DNA of 64,000 nucleotides from Metaphire vulgaris (GCA_018105865.1 CM030868.1:4756531-4820530); one strand, 5' to 3'. Positions 33,137 through 43,383 are shown, counted from the first letter of the stretch. A program made the numbers and translations. The notes: generated by a model from the sequence alone, not told the origin.

Positions 33137-33743
33137 CGACGCTGTTTGCGTAGAAGACTACCGGTGCCATGGCGACGAACGAGAGCGCCCACGTGACGGC
33201 GACGACGCAGGCGGCGTTGCGCGGCGTCCGGTATCGTCGGCTGGCCAGCGGGAAGTAGACGGCGGCGAACCGGTCGGCGCTCATCGCCGTCAGCGTGAAC
33301 GACCCGGTGAACACGTTGACGCACGCCGCGGCGTAGTGGGCCTTGCAGACGGCGGCGCCGAAGACCCAGTGCCGGGCCAGCGACGTGGCGATGACCAGCG
33401 GCAGGCCGAGTATGAAGACGCCGTCGGCCACCGACAGGTTGAGGATGAAGCGGTTGACGACCGTCTTCATGTTCGAGTACCGGGCGATGACGAAGATGAC
33501 GAGGCCGTTGCCGAGGAGACCGCCGACGCAGATGACGACGTAGAGGGCGACGAAGACGAACACCGTTGGGGTCGAGGAGTCCGGAATTTCCGGAACGGCG
33601 GCGGCGGATTCGGGAAAAGCGTAGGGGGAGGAGGAGGAGGAGGAGAGAGAATCTGTGAATGATTCCACTGTGTAGTGGAACCGTGTGGAATTCTGGGATT
33701 CCGTTGAAGACATTCTAACGATATCCACGAATTTCTTCTGCAT
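31242..33743 (-). CDS. Somatostatin / allatostatin-C receptor-like class A GPCR with polyglycine insertions
   Basis: Two exons: 33743-32682 and 31610-31242, joined in phase 0 (CAG, donor GTACGC; acceptor TTTTGTAG). About 476 residues from Met 33743; a second Met at 33713 is an equally good start. TM1 spans about 60-85 with GN, TM2 carries NLSVADG, TM3 begins at Cys133, and the DRY site reads DRF (157-159). CTIEWP follows in the second extracellular loop, then YTFLLGF in TM5, VCWSPYW in TM6 and NSAVNPLLYAF in TM7. The loop 2, TM5 and TM6 blocks most resemble somatostatin, opioid and allatostatin-C receptors, so a peptide ligand and Gi/o coupling are inferred. About 45 residues of loop 2 (208-253) are almost all Gly, and a second Gly run lies in intracellular loop 3. 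These come from GGA and GGC arrays. The last exon encodes a basic, Ala/Gly-rich tail. Confidence 0.88.
31626..31690 (+). repeat. (AAT)n microsatellite in the GPCR intron
   Basis: About 20 AAT units with one CAA. Confidence 0.93.
31691..31797 (+). mobile_element. Microsatellite-flanked retroposon end, family R2, copy 2
   Basis: Matches 25329-25421 (GACATCCTTTCTCCTAC ... CACTCCAGAAATTTAACGC). Both flanks are AAT arrays. Confidence 0.65.
31797..31868 (+). repeat. (AAT)n microsatellite
   Basis: About 24 units, directly after the R2 end. Confidence 0.94.
31893..32152 (-). mobile_element. tRNA-derived SINE family B, copy 1
   Basis: Read on the minus strand: GGGAAGTTAGCAGAGTTGTAAC (box A region), then GGTCGCGGGTTCGAGTCCCG (perfect box B). 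A body with AGGTCGACTCGGCC follows. It lies in the GPCR intron. The + orientation copy at 51410 shares the head and the GTCGACTC block. Confidence 0.8.
32153..32220 (+). repeat. (AAT)n microsatellite
   Basis: About 22 units at the head side of the SINE above. Confidence 0.93.
32364..32567 (-). mobile_element. tRNA-derived SINE family B, copy 2
   Basis: On the minus strand the head GGGAAGTTAGAAGAGTGGTA has a box A match and GCGGATTCGATCCCCGC is a box B hairpin. The body (AACGTGGGTCTGGGAGAAAG ... CCCAGATTAATGAATTATA) matches copy 4 at 61804 closely. It is flanked by ATT-type repeats in the GPCR intron. Confidence 0.85.
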
Positions 33744-33810
33744 GGCATGACCGGATATTTAACAAACATAGCATACTTACTAAAAATACGTTAAACAGTA
33801 GCCTATAACC

Positions 33811-34011
33811 CATGGACGCCCGCAGAAATTTTCCAGATGGGGGGGGGTGAAAAACAAGGTGTTGTGACGAAAGAAATGAAAAAATTGCCCGTGGGGGATG
33901 CAAGACAAGGTTTTGTGACGAAAGAAACAAGTAATATTACTTTTTTCATAACTCCACAATTTTTCCAGGGGGTGCAATTGCACCCCCTTACACCCCCCTC
34001 CGGACGCCCAC
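33811..34011 (+). mobile_element. hAT-like MITE family N (CATGGGCGTCCG), copy 1
   Basis: The ends CATGGACGCCCGCAG and CGGACGCCCACG are related inverted repeats. The interior TTGTGACGAAAGAAA block occurs twice. It is located just upstream of the GPCR start. A better-preserved copy is at 38355-38594. Confidence 0.7.
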
Positions 34012-34268
34012 GGCTTAACCGTGGCATTTCGAAATCGGCAGCGAATTTCGTCAAGTATGTTAGTATGTTAGTAAGTGAAAATATTATGTAGCGCAACTCA
34101 GAGGTTCGACGGGTTGCATCAGCTTATTTACAAAGTAAGTGAGCAAAATCTAGCAAATTTCTATAGCGCTATATTGAGAGCATATTTGTCCTTTAGTGCC
34201 CAGTTGCAGTTCCATCGAACGGTACTCGGCCTCACTTTCTCGAATAATTAATCATTAGGCCTAATGAC

Positions 34269-34465
34269 CAGTGTTTATTCTAGCCACCTTGACATTGAGG
34301 GAAGATTTTGAATTGGTTGGGGGGTGGGGGTGGGGCAAGGTCTGAGTCTCCACACTTTTGGAGGGGAAATTTCCATCCCCAGCCAACATATAAAAAATTT
34401 GGGGGATTTTAAAACTTGGGAGGGGGGGGAATTCCCCCCCCAGAGAAGGCCTAGAATAAACACTG
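34269..34465 (+). mobile_element. hAT MITE family E, copy 2
   Basis: The ends are CAGTGTTTATTCTAG and CTAGAATAAACACTG. The flanks CCTAATGAC / CATAATGAC are duplicated with one mismatch. Confidence 0.85.
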
Positions 34466-34675
34466 CATAATGACACAGGCCTATGTTGTTGTTGCTCGTT
34501 CTGTATTACAACATTCTGTGGCAAATGTTGCCAAAGCATGGACAGTTGAGTTCCAGAAAATTAAAGATTAGATTGTTGACTAATGATTCACCGATCTCAG
34601 CAAATGCGTTGGGAGCGCATTCACACCGCAATAAAACCAAAACGTAGAAAATTCGTATGTCCTGATGAGGATTAG

Positions 34676-34948
34676 GGGGTCGTCCATAAATGACGTAACG
34701 CGATTCTGGCACTTTTTGACCCCCCTCCCTTCGTAACGCTACGTAACAAAAGTCAGACCCACTAAAGTATGACGTAACAACGGGCCGACCCCCCATTTTC
34801 GTCTTCCGAAAAGTCTTGACAAGCTAAAAAAGGTCATCACCTTAAATTATTTGTATTGCGTTACGTCACATTTCCGGAACTCCCTCGTCACACTTCGTAA
34901 CAAATGTCCGGACCCCCCCAAGCGCATTACGTCATTTTTGGATGGTCC
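34676..34948 (+). mobile_element. Family Q transposon, copy 2
   Basis: The ends are GGGGTCGTCCATAAATGACG and CATTTTTGGATGGTCC. One shared-motif copy (TTGACAAGCTAAAAAAGGTC) is at about 34816-34835. The flanking duplication is not clear. Confidence 0.7.
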
Positions 34949-34992
34949 AAGTCTTATATCGGTCTTAGTATCTTGATTATAAGCCAGCAGAT

Positions 34993-35172
34993 CAGTGTTT
35001 ATTCTAGCCACCTTGACATTGGGGGAGGGGGAGTTTGAAATGTTTGGGGGGGACAAGCTTTGTCTCTTCACGCTTTGGGGAGGGGGAATTTCCATCCCAC
35101 AAGCCAACATATACAAAGTGGAGAATTTTAAAACTTGGAGAAATTCCCCCAACAGGCCTAGAATAAACACTG
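34993..35172 (+). mobile_element. hAT MITE family E, copy 3
   Basis: Canonical ends and exact duplication CAGCAGAT (34985-34992, 35173-35180). Confidence 0.93.
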
Positions 35173-35440
35173 CAGCAGATAATATTGGTTTATTGCTTTT
35201 AGATTTTGCAGATATACTATTATTCATTATTTTAACATTCAGTTTCAGAAGATAATCTGTCAGCTAATTAAGTAATTTTGTGAAACCTAAACATGGAAGA
35301 TTGGGCGGCTTTTCAGTTTTCAGTTATTTTCAATAATTGCGCGCTCTGTAGAGTCTAATGAACCTTCCCAGAAGGCCAATTCTGATCGCAGCTTGAAACT
35401 CATCTAACTTGCTCTCTGAAATCGAAAAACGTGTCTGTTA

Positions 35441-36139
35441 CCTTGGTGCAGCCACGGGGAGGGGGCAGGGCAGGGCAGGGCAGGGCAGGGCAGGGCAGGG
35501 CAGGGCAGGGCAGGGCAGGGCAGGGCAGGGCAGGGCAGGGCAGGGCAGGGCAGGGCAGGGCAGGGCAGGGCAGGGCAGGGCAGGGCAGGGCAGGGCAGGG
35601 CAGGGCAGGGCAGGGCAGGGCAGGGCAGGGCAGGGCAGGGCAGGGCAGGGCAGGGCAGGGCAGGGCAGGGCAGGGCAGGGCAGGGCAGGGCAGGGCAGGG
35701 CAGGGCAGGCAGGGCAGGGCAGGGCAGGGCAGGGCAGGGCAGGGCAGGGCAGGGCAGGGCAGGGCAGGCAGGGCAGGGCAGGGCAGGGCAGGGCAGGGCA
35801 GGGCAGGGCAGGGCAGGGCAGGGCAGGGCAGGGCAGGGCAGGGCAGGGCAGGGCAGGGCAGGGCAGGGCAGGGCAGGGCAGGGCAGGCAGGGGCAGGGCA
35901 GGGCAGGGCAGGGCAGGGCAGGGCAGGGCAGGGCAGGGCAGGGAGGGGTGGTCCCTATTTTTGGCTGGAACCAGTCGTGAGATATGCGCACAACCGCTGA
36001 TAATTTTTTCATGTGGGCAGTGGGGGTGGGAAGGTAGCATAATGAACTCCTTTACGGCTCTTTGCTCGTCGGAAACTTGTTTACTTGAGAATATCGATGT
36101 GCCCCCCCCCCCTATTCCGAAACCCTGGCTACGCCAGTG
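35441..36139 (+). mobile_element. Family T transposon carrying a GGGCA minisatellite
   Basis: The left end is CCTTGGTGCAGCCACGGGG and the right end CCTGGCTACGCCAGTG. Flanks GTCTGTTA / GTATATTA match at 6 of 8. The right body (GGCTGGAACCAGTCGTGAG ... CCCTATTCCGAAACCC) is homologous to other T copies. Most of the interior is the 5-bp satellite described separately. Confidence 0.75.
35463..35944 (+). repeat. 5-bp minisatellite (GGGCA)n, about 95 units
   Basis: About 480 bp of nearly perfect GGGCA, with only three or four register slips (near 35708, 35768 and 35885). The 190-270-codon Gly-Arg-Ala-Gly-Gln and Pro-Ala-Leu-Pro-Cys frames are artefacts. It starts in the GGGGAGGGGGCAGGG stretch that other family T copies have as a single unit. 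Confidence 0.97.
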
Positions 36140-36171
36140 GTATATTATCTTTTATAATGACGAGGTAAAGT

Positions 36172-36340
36172 CAGTGTTGAATCTAGACTCTGGACTGGGG
36201 GGGGGAATGCCGGGGGAAGTCAGCTAGAGGGCTGCTGTTAGTTGATGTAGCATGCCACAATTTCCGGAGAAGAATTTGAAATTTCCGGGGGAGGAGGAGA
36301 AGAGCAATTTCTCCACGGAAACGGCCTAGATTAAACCCTG
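36172..36340 (+). mobile_element. hAT MITE family D, copy 4
   Basis: The ends are CAGTGTTGAATCTAG and CTAGATTAAACCCTG. The flanks GGTAAAGT / GGCATAGT match at 6 of 8. Confidence 0.82.
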
Positions 36341-37306
36341 GGCATAGTGTATGACCGTTTAAGACGAGATATACTGTAATACTAGGACGTCGGTTTAGGC
36401 TGTTCATCAGATTTCGTTTAAAATCTCGTCACAGTCGAACACCGCGAAGGCCACGAGATTTTGACCAAAGTCTGATTAGAGACAAATAAATTCAAAAGCG
36501 GGTTAGACGCGATTTCTAAAGAACCTAATTTCTAAGTTATAAAAGCCTTGCGAACTAGCGACGCACAAATTCACCCGCGATGAAATTACAATGAAACTGA
36601 GAACACTTCGACGTCAAAAGCCATTTGGTGAAATTTAAAAGGTGCGACGAGCTATCTCTTTCGCGCCAGAGGTTTTGGAGAAAATTGGCATCAATTGTAC
36701 ACTCTACTTTACGACCTAATCCCCCGTGGGCTAATTTGTAACTCTACCAATGTATTTTGTGTGGTCGTAGTGACCTTGTAGCTCTATTACTGTGCTTTGA
36801 ATGACTGTGATATATTTAGCAGTGTAGCACACGCCGAAACGTTCAAAATAGCGTCTTGCAAACGAAAACCGAATTCGACTTCGTCAGAAGAATAGAGCTG
36901 AAACTTGCGTCAAAGCTTAGACAAAGAATTTCCCTGAGGGCGACTCCTTTGAACCTTTCTGATGATTTTCGCGAATTCAAAAGGCGCCGAACCTTGTTAA
37001 AATGCGGGGGCCGACACCAACTAGCGGGAATCTTTTAAACAAAGCCACGCGACAAGTGCATCTTTCTTTGCGTGTTGTCGACAAGCTATTTTACTTTGGA
37101 GTATAAAAAGCTTTTCAGCGCGACCTACTAGTGTGACTGACGTAGCTATCAATTCTGGTTTTAATTCTGGATAACGCAGTTCAACGCAAAAAGCACTGCA
37201 GTTTTGCAAAGTTTTTGCTTCCTCTACAATTTTTAGCGAACCGAATAGATTTTAACACTCTGTTCACGAATGTCTGTAAAATGTCATCATAGAGATGTCT
37301 GAAAGT
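36341..37306. other. No gene recognised
   Basis: Unique sequence of intermediate GC content. Short frames only (up to 62 codons). No inverted-repeat element found. Confidence 0.4.
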
Positions 37307-37627
37307 AGTGGCGTAGCCAAGGGGGTTTGGAGGTTAACCCCCCTGGACGGCGACGAAATGTTTAAAAAAAGTGTTTCCATACTTTTTTTAAATTTTCGGA
37401 CGCGGTTTTGGGGTCAAACCCCCTCCTTGGCTGCGGACCCAAAATAATTTATAAAAGCTACTTAGGGCGACGACCTTTTTTGCTTGTCAGCTCATCTGAA
37501 AGAGGAAAAGGGAAAGGGAAAAAATAAAAGAGGAAAGACGAGGTTGACCTTTTATGCTAGCAAAGATTTTTCGAAAGTTTGTCGTGACCAAAAACAAAAC
37601 CCCCCTTCCGGAAATCCTGGCTGCGTT
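37307..37627 (+). mobile_element. GGCGTAGCC-family MITE, copy 2
   Basis: The left end is AGTGGCGTAGCCAAGGGGG and the right end TTCCGGAAATCCTGGCTGCG. It carries two motif copies (about 37467-37488 and 37543-37560), in the same order and spacing as in the element at 662. Confidence 0.75.
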
Positions 37628-37821
37628 TCGCTATTTTTAAAATAGAAATTTAGACTCCTCAAGAAGTCCTCATGTTATGGACAATTTCAGAGCAACGTCT
37701 GTGCATATAAATTCTACCATGATAAAAAACCATGTATGAATAACCGATACCAATCACTTTGCGACTTCAGTTCGTCAATTTTAGAATTTCGGGACGTTTT
37801 GTGACAGTATGCTACTTCTTA

Positions 37822-38235
37822 GGGGCTGTCCATTAATTATGTTAACAATTTTTGGGCAATTTTTGACCCCCTCCACCCACTTGTCAACAACTGTCAACTT
37901 TCAGTTACCCCCTATAATTACGTCAAAAACTTTTGACCCCTCCCCCAAGATCAATGACAGGTCCAAATAACAAGGTTATTTTTTGCGGTAATGACCATTT
38001 TTCCTGTTTTGCTCATCGAGTGTCAAAATGTGGTGGTGATGACCTTTTTTGCCATGCTTTTTTCCATTATAATAAGTAGCATTCCATGAAATTTCCTATT
38101 TTTTGATTATTTGTAAAAAGTGAAATTGTTGACGTCAACTTCTCTTGACCCCCCTCTCCCCATGTCAACAACTGTGAAACTTTTTCAAACCCCCCTTTCC
38201 CGCCTAAATTGTTGACGTAATTACTGGACAGCCCC
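37822..38235 (+). mobile_element. Family P transposon, copy 2
   Basis: The ends are GGGGCTGTCCATTAATTATG and GTAATTACTGGACAGCCCC, flanked by TTA on both sides (37819-37821, 38236-38238). Motif-like segments are at about 37989-38011 and 38036-38055. Nearly identical to 40309-40715. Confidence 0.82.
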
Positions 38236-38354
38236 TTAGGTCCTGTATGTTATCAGTTAAAATCATCAATTGACTTCAAACTTTAAAGCAAATACGTAGA
38301 TATTCAGTTGTACGGTTGTAAAGGAAGTGTTGAACAGCATAATGGTCCTTAAAA

Positions 38355-38594
38355 CATGGGCGTCCGCAGAAATTTTTCCAGAGGGGTGCAGCATAATGGT
38401 CCTTAAAACATGGGCGTCCGCAGAAATTTTTCCAGAGGGGTGCAAAACAGGGTCTTGTGACGAAAGAAATGAAAAAATTTCCAACGGGGTGCAAAACAAA
38501 GTTTTGTGACGAAAGAAACAAGTAATTTTACTTTTTTCATAGCTCCACAATTTTTCCAGGGGGTGCAAAATTGCACCCCCTCCGGACGCCCATG
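38355..38594 (+). mobile_element. hAT MITE family N, copy 2, with internal tandem duplication
   Basis: The ends are CATGGGCGTCCGCAG and CCGGACGCCCATG, with exact duplication CCTTAAAA (38347-38354, 38595-38602). The 54 bp from 38337 to 38390, which include flank and left end, are repeated exactly in 38391-38444. Confidence 0.88.
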
Positions 38595-38837
38595 CCTTAA
38601 AATTGTGCAGATTTTGCCCATTAATTCTAGTTTCAGCCTCTTTGCGCTTCTCATTATTATTCATGAGCATCGATGTGTCCGCCATCGACGCAAAACCCAC
38701 GCAGGATCAATTATTTACCAGTCATTTCTATTTAGAAGTGTTGCGCTTCAACTGTCGACAAGGCCATTAGTTGGCATTTCGCACAAACGTTTGTGCGCAG
38801 AAAGCTTTTTCACGAATCGGATAGATATCAGATATAT

Positions 38838-38936
38838 AGGGAGGGCAAAGGGTTTGGGAACTCAGTTCATCACATTTGTTTTGTCGCAAGAGCTGTAATT
38901 TACGCTGTTCCCGTGCGTTCCCACTGAAAAAAACAC
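38838..38936 (-). mobile_element. Family G MITE fragment
   Basis: Shares GGGTTTGGGAACTCAGTTC and CGTGCGTTCCCACTGAAAAA with family G copies at 9234 and 44661. The middle is shortened. Confidence 0.6.
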
Positions 38937-38952
38937 TGGATATAAGATAAAT

Positions 38953-39070
38953 GATGATGACGATGATGACGACGACGACGATTTCGATGACAACAACAAT
39001 GACGACGATGATGGCCATTATCATGACGACGATACAATGAAGACGACGACGACGACGATGATGATGTGGA
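38953..39070 (+). repeat. (GAT/GAC)n imperfect microsatellite
   Basis: GATGACGATGACGACGAC-type repeats. Confidence 0.88.
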
Positions 39071-39221
39071 TGATGATGCCGATTAAAAATGCAACATCAA
39101 ATGTTAGTTCATGATCGGTCGGCACTTAGTATCGGAATGCGGTGCACTTGAACTGCATGGTTCATACTACATGGATATGAACTTAGCAAGTACAAAACGT
39201 CCGCCGTATATGCATTAATTT

Positions 39222-39624
39222 GACAAGACTATAGAGACGATATGTAGGCTGCTATAAGGAAAGCCAGAAACACAGAATAGCGAAAATCCATGATCGCCGA
39301 CGTAGCAATACATGGCACATGAAGAAGAAGAAGATGATGATGAAGATGATGATGAAGCAGCAGAAGAAGCAACAGAAGAAGAGGATGATGAAGAAGAAGC
39401 TAAAGCAGAAGAAGAAGATGATGAAGCAGAAGAAGAAGAAGAAGAAGAGAAGAAGAAAAAGATGAAGAAGAAGAAGATGATGAAGCAGAAGAAGAAGATG
39501 ATGAAGCAGAAGAAGAAGCAGAAGCAGCAGCAGAAGAAGCAGCAGCAGCAGCAGAAGAAGAAGAAGAAGAAGAAGAAGAAGAAGAAGAAGAAGAAGAAGA
39601 AGAAGAAGAAGAAGAAGATATAAC
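39222..39624 (+). mobile_element. LINE 3'-end stub with a hugely expanded (GAA)n tail
   Basis: 39280-39320 (CCATGATCGCCGACGTAGCA ... CATGGCACATGAAGAAGAAG) matches the 3' end of the LINE fragment at 44439-44480 (CCATGATCGCCGACGCAGTC ... CATGGCACCTAGAAGAAG). Its GAA tail is here expanded to about 300 bp of GAA/GAT/CAG units. Poly-Glu/Lys and poly-Leu frames are artefacts. Confidence 0.8.
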
Positions 39625-39689
39625 CTACTATATAAATTCAATTGTTCGTGAATTCAGGTGCGTCTTTGGGACAACATGTTTTTAAGAAG

Positions 39690-39860
39690 ATAATATTTTA
39701 TAAGATCAAGTACTCTAAATCCTGCTATAGATCAGCATTATCCGATGAACATCTAAACTCCCTACTTATTATAGGGATTGCAAACTTTGACGTAATTTTG
39801 TCAGAAAATCATCAGTTTCATTTACCTCACTGTGTGGCTAAAACCCATTTCAATTTGCAG
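39690..39860 (+). pseudogene. Decayed hAT transposase C-terminal fragment
   Basis: Codons around 39714-39800 read SCYRSALSDEHLNSLL, which resembles the RxxLSDEHLxxLL signature of the C-terminal dimerisation region in BED-type hAT transposases. No intact upstream frame exists. A hAT-like border (TTTGGGGACTCCTGC) lies at 40271-40285, so this may be the remnant of one autonomous element. The match is short and from memory of the family. Confidence 0.5.
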
Positions 39861-39949
39861 TTGATATTTTTTCATCAGCATTATGTACTGCATCATAATT
39901 TCGAGATAAATAGTCTTTTATTCGACGTATTCGACATGGCGACTTCGCC

Positions 39950-40200
39950 TTTGTTTTCCTCCTCCGTGCAAGACGGTGATTATGAGGGAAAGATCCGTGA
40001 CCCGCGGCAAGCCCCTTCTCTGGAACTCTCTTCCCGCCTCAGTGGCATCCTATTACATCCGTCGAGGCGTTTGCGACTGCCCTCAAGTCGCACTTATATC
40101 GCGCATCTTATGAACATTTTGTAAATCGCTCTTGATTTTAGCTCTAGCTATGTTATAGCGTTTAATAAATCATCTAGGAATAATAATAATAATATTAATA
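39950..40200 (+). mobile_element. CR1/L2-like LINE 3'-end fragment
   Basis: One frame across 40005-40030 reads LLWNSLPASVASYY, the conserved LWNSLP block of CR1/L2 reverse transcriptase. A TALKSHLYRASYEHF-like block follows in another frame, so the ORF is frameshifted. It ends in ATCATCTAGGAATAATAATAAT, consistent with a LINE tail. Confidence 0.65.
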
Positions 40201-40308
40201 AATTCAAATTTTTGTGCATGTGGCCCGCCGAGCTTTCATAATTCAGCAATGAGGCCCCCGCTAAAAAAACTTTGGGGACTCCTGCACGGTTTTCGCAAAC
40301 TCATAGGG

Positions 40309-40715
40309 GGGGCTGTCCATTAATTATGTGAATAATTTTTGGGCAATTTTTGACCCCTCTCTCTCCCTTGTCAACAACTGTCAACTTTCAGTTACCCCTA
40401 TAATTAAGTCAAAAACTTTTGACCCCCTCTCCCAAGATCAATGACAGGTCCAAATAACAAGGTTATTATTCTTTGCGGTGATGACCATTTTTTCCTGTTT
40501 TGCTCATCGAGTGTCAAAATGTGGCGGTGTTGACCTTTTTTGCCATGCTTTTACCATTGTAATAAGTAGTATTCCATGAAATTTCCTATTTTTGATTATT
40601 TGTAAAAATTGAAATTGTTGACGTCAACTTCTCTTGACCCCCCTCTCCCCATGTCAACAACTGTGAAACTTTTTCAAACCCCCCTAAATTGTTGACGTAA
40701 TTAATGGACAGCCCC
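40309..40715 (+). mobile_element. Family P transposon, copy 3
   Basis: The ends are GGGGCTGTCCATTAATTATG and GTAATTAATGGACAGCCCC. The interior is collinear with copy 2 (37822), differing by small indels. It inserted in or next to the decayed hAT remnant. The duplication is not clear because of a G/C run. Confidence 0.8.
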
Positions 40716-40992
40716 CAGGATGTCTCTCAGCATGAGCACACGCCATCTATAATGCACGACTCTACAGGCAGTCTCTAGAGTTTCGAGTCAAATTCGAGAA
40801 GTTTCTATAGATTGTTTGAAAGCTGGCGAATAGAAAAAACGATTTCTCTCGCGTCTGCAGAAGTGACATATGTGACTCGCGCATTCTCGAAAGTTCTGTA
40901 AAAGTCATATGACGCTAAAAACAAACGGATCTCTTTCCTTGTCTAGAAAGTGATTCAACTCGCCAGCATTGCATTTAATGGGTTCTAGAAAC

Positions 40993-41160
40993 CAGTGGCG
41001 TAGCCAAGGGGCGGTTAAAACCCCCCATTGGCCGTCGACGGACGGAAAAATTTTTAAACGTGTTCCATGTATTTTTATTTTTGAACGTGGTTTTGGGGTG
41101 GTTTTGGGGTTGAAAACACCCTCTTGGTTGGTACTTCGAGGAACTTCTTTTGCTTGCCGG
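40993..41160 (+). mobile_element. GGCGTAGCC-family MITE fragment
   Basis: The left end is CAGTGGCGTAGCCAAGGGG with the family body (TTTTTGAACGTGGTTTTGGGG). The right end is missing. A degenerate motif (GAACTTCTTTTGCTTGCCGGC) lies at about 41141-41161. Confidence 0.65.
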
Positions 41161-41661
41161 CATCTCTGCATCTTTAAAGTAGAAAACATAACGATGAGAT
41201 TTTTTCGTTTTCCTGCTGGTTGCGTAGAGTCCTTAAAATTGTCGTTTTACCGTTTTCATTGGTGTTTTGTTGTTAGGCCTATCTCTGAGGGTCGGATATC
41301 ACAAAATTTCACAATCGTTCAGTCTTTCTCTTTCTAGTCACGCCTCTAAGACGTTTGTACGTGGCTTTAGGGACTCGTAAACGAAGGCTGCTTGACTATA
41401 GACCACGGCTTCAGTGTTTTATGCGATCTCCTAACGATTGCTGTAAAACTTTGGTTTCTTTCGGAATAACTGCCTCTTTATGAAGCGTAAACTGACCGCC
41501 CCATTATGACGAAGGAAGGCTCTGAGGCTGTGGCCTTCGTGGGGTGGGGGGAGGGGAGTAAGGGCGATCACCCCGGGCACAAAATTCTTGGAGGGGCAAC
41601 ATTCCAAGTGGAAAAACAAGTAATAATAAATCACAAAACATAAAATAAGCTGACATACGTC

Positions 41662-41856
41662 CAGGGTGCGATTTGTGACCCGGAGCAGTGGGGGGGGAGG
41701 GTATATGTCGAGCTTGGAGGGATGTAGTTGTTGGGGAAGTGTAGCAGTGGGGGAGGGGTGTAGTGGTGGGGGGATGTATCAGTAGAGCGGATGCAGTTGG
41801 GCAGTGTGTGTGTGTGTGGCGGGGGGGGACCCCTTCCTCCCTCAAATCGCGCTCTG
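41662..41856 (+). mobile_element. hAT MITE family O (CAGGGYGCGATTTGTGA), copy 1
   Basis: The ends are CAGGGTGCGATTTGTGA and TCAAATCGCGCTCTG. Flanks CATACGTC / CATGTGTC match at 6 of 8. Copy 2 is at 48668. Confidence 0.8.
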
Positions 41857-42151
41857 CATGTGTCGTTCACTAGGGAGAATTTAAGTATTTTCTCCTCGGA
41901 GTACATTATTGCACCACTGCTCCGAGAAAAGAGAAAAAGGCGAGGAAACCTGGAAGGCGCTCGTCGACCGAATCGCAGTTTCCTAGTCGACGGCCCGCCT
42001 ATTCGAGAGACATTCAATTATATTTTACGAAAGGCCACATTCAGGGACGTAGCGACGGGGTTATATCGGTATATATACCCTAAATCAATCTACCTTGAAG
42101 TTTTTTATGTGATTTATATGTGGTTTATATTGTTTACGTGGTTTATAGTCA

Positions 42152-42309
42152 TTGGGGGGGGAGTTTGAAATGTTTGGGGGGACAAGATTTGTCTCACCAC
42201 GCTTTTTTGGAGGGGGAATTTCCATCCCCAAGCCAACATATATAAATTGGAGAGGGGGAATTTTAAAACTGTGGGGAATTCCCCCAAAACAGGCCTAGAA
42301 TAAACACTG
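42152..42309 (+). mobile_element. hAT MITE family E, copy 4, left-truncated
   Basis: The body and the right end CCTAGAATAAACACTG are present. The left TIR is missing and replaced by GTTTATAGTCATTGGGG. Confidence 0.75.
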
Positions 42310-42811
42310 CATGCTATGTGCAACGGGGGGGGGGGTTGAAAATATGACTGTTTTGCGTACGTACTATATGGATGAACCCTAATGCCTAGAGCATCAGCCG
42401 ATGGCGAGCAACTGCAATCCGAATAAGAACCAGGTCAAGCCGGAAAGGTCAGGACAGTGGAGGAAAAATGGACCAAAGAAATTCAAAATAAACTCCGAGA
42501 ATTAAAGTCCATAGCAAAACGAAAACCAATTTAATCGCGTAGGCCCTATACATAGAAAATTCTGCCTTAGCATCAGTGTTGTTTTTAGGCTAATTGGCGC
42601 TTTTGCTAACTAATTAGAATTAGAATCAGATACATGAAATATCTAATTAATTAGAATTAGTAAATCTTGACCAGAGGATTCTAATTATAAGTTTTGTGAC
42701 GTGGCTGATTAATATTATTAAGCTTACTGTTCTAAAATAATAGTCTTCACGTTTTATAGATCCTGTGGTCTTGGGTAGTGTGATAAAAACTGGCTGACAC
42801 ATTTTGTGGGG

Positions 42812-42994
42812 CAATTGAATGGCTGGGTGGAATAAGGAGGTAACTGTATCCGACCCCCCAATGGTTTGTGTATCAACAACAATAAGAGGGGTAACTGCAT
42901 TTACTTACTTATTCCTCTGGGCCCTTCAATTGACAACCTCACCATTAAGGTGGTAACTGCCTTTAACTCCTCATTCCACCCAACCATTCAATTG
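42812..42994 (-). mobile_element. Palindromic MITE family J, copy 2
   Basis: The ends CAATTGAATGGCTGGGTGGA and CCACCCAACCATTCAATTG are inverted. The body matches 12673-12914 in reverse with a deletion. Confidence 0.75.
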
Positions 42995-43206
42995 TCCATT
43001 TTTGTATATGATATTTGCCATTTCAGTCACTGTCTAAATTCCAGCCTCCTCAGTGCTTTTCATCATTTCAATTACTATGTTATCAGGTCCTGTTGATTTG
43101 CTGCTCTTCATTCGTCGCAGTGTAATCGTAGTAGTGCCATATATGTTTTAAGAATGTTGGCAGAAAGAGCAATAGAGTTTTTAAAAAGACCTATAAAGGC
43201 CTACAT

Positions 43207-43383
43207 CAGGGTTTAATCTAGGCCATTTCCGGAGGGGAAAATTGCCCTTCCCCACCTCCTCGGAAATTTCAAATTCCCCCCCGGAAATTTTGGCATACTA
43301 CATGAACTAATATCAGCCCCCTAGCAGAATTCCCCCCGGCTTTGTCAGTCCCCCCGGAGTCCAGGAGTCTAGATTTAACACTG
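43207..43383 (-). mobile_element. hAT MITE family D, copy 5
   Basis: The ends are CAGGGTTTAATCTAG and CTAGATTTAACACTG, with exact duplication GCCTACAT (43199-43206, 43384-43391). Confidence 0.92.

Noticed and set aside
32941..33153. Polyproline protein on the plus strand
   Set aside because: This is the antisense of the glycine-coding arrays of the GPCR.
35404..36227. 200-270-codon Gly-Arg-Ala-Gln and Pro-Ala-Leu-Pro-Cys frames
   Set aside because: The 5-bp GGGCA period yields long open frames in every register; this is not a collagen- or antifreeze-like protein.
39252..39641. Acidic Glu/Asp-Lys protein or poly-Leu protein
   Set aside because: The GAA/GAT array is explained as an expanded LINE tail.
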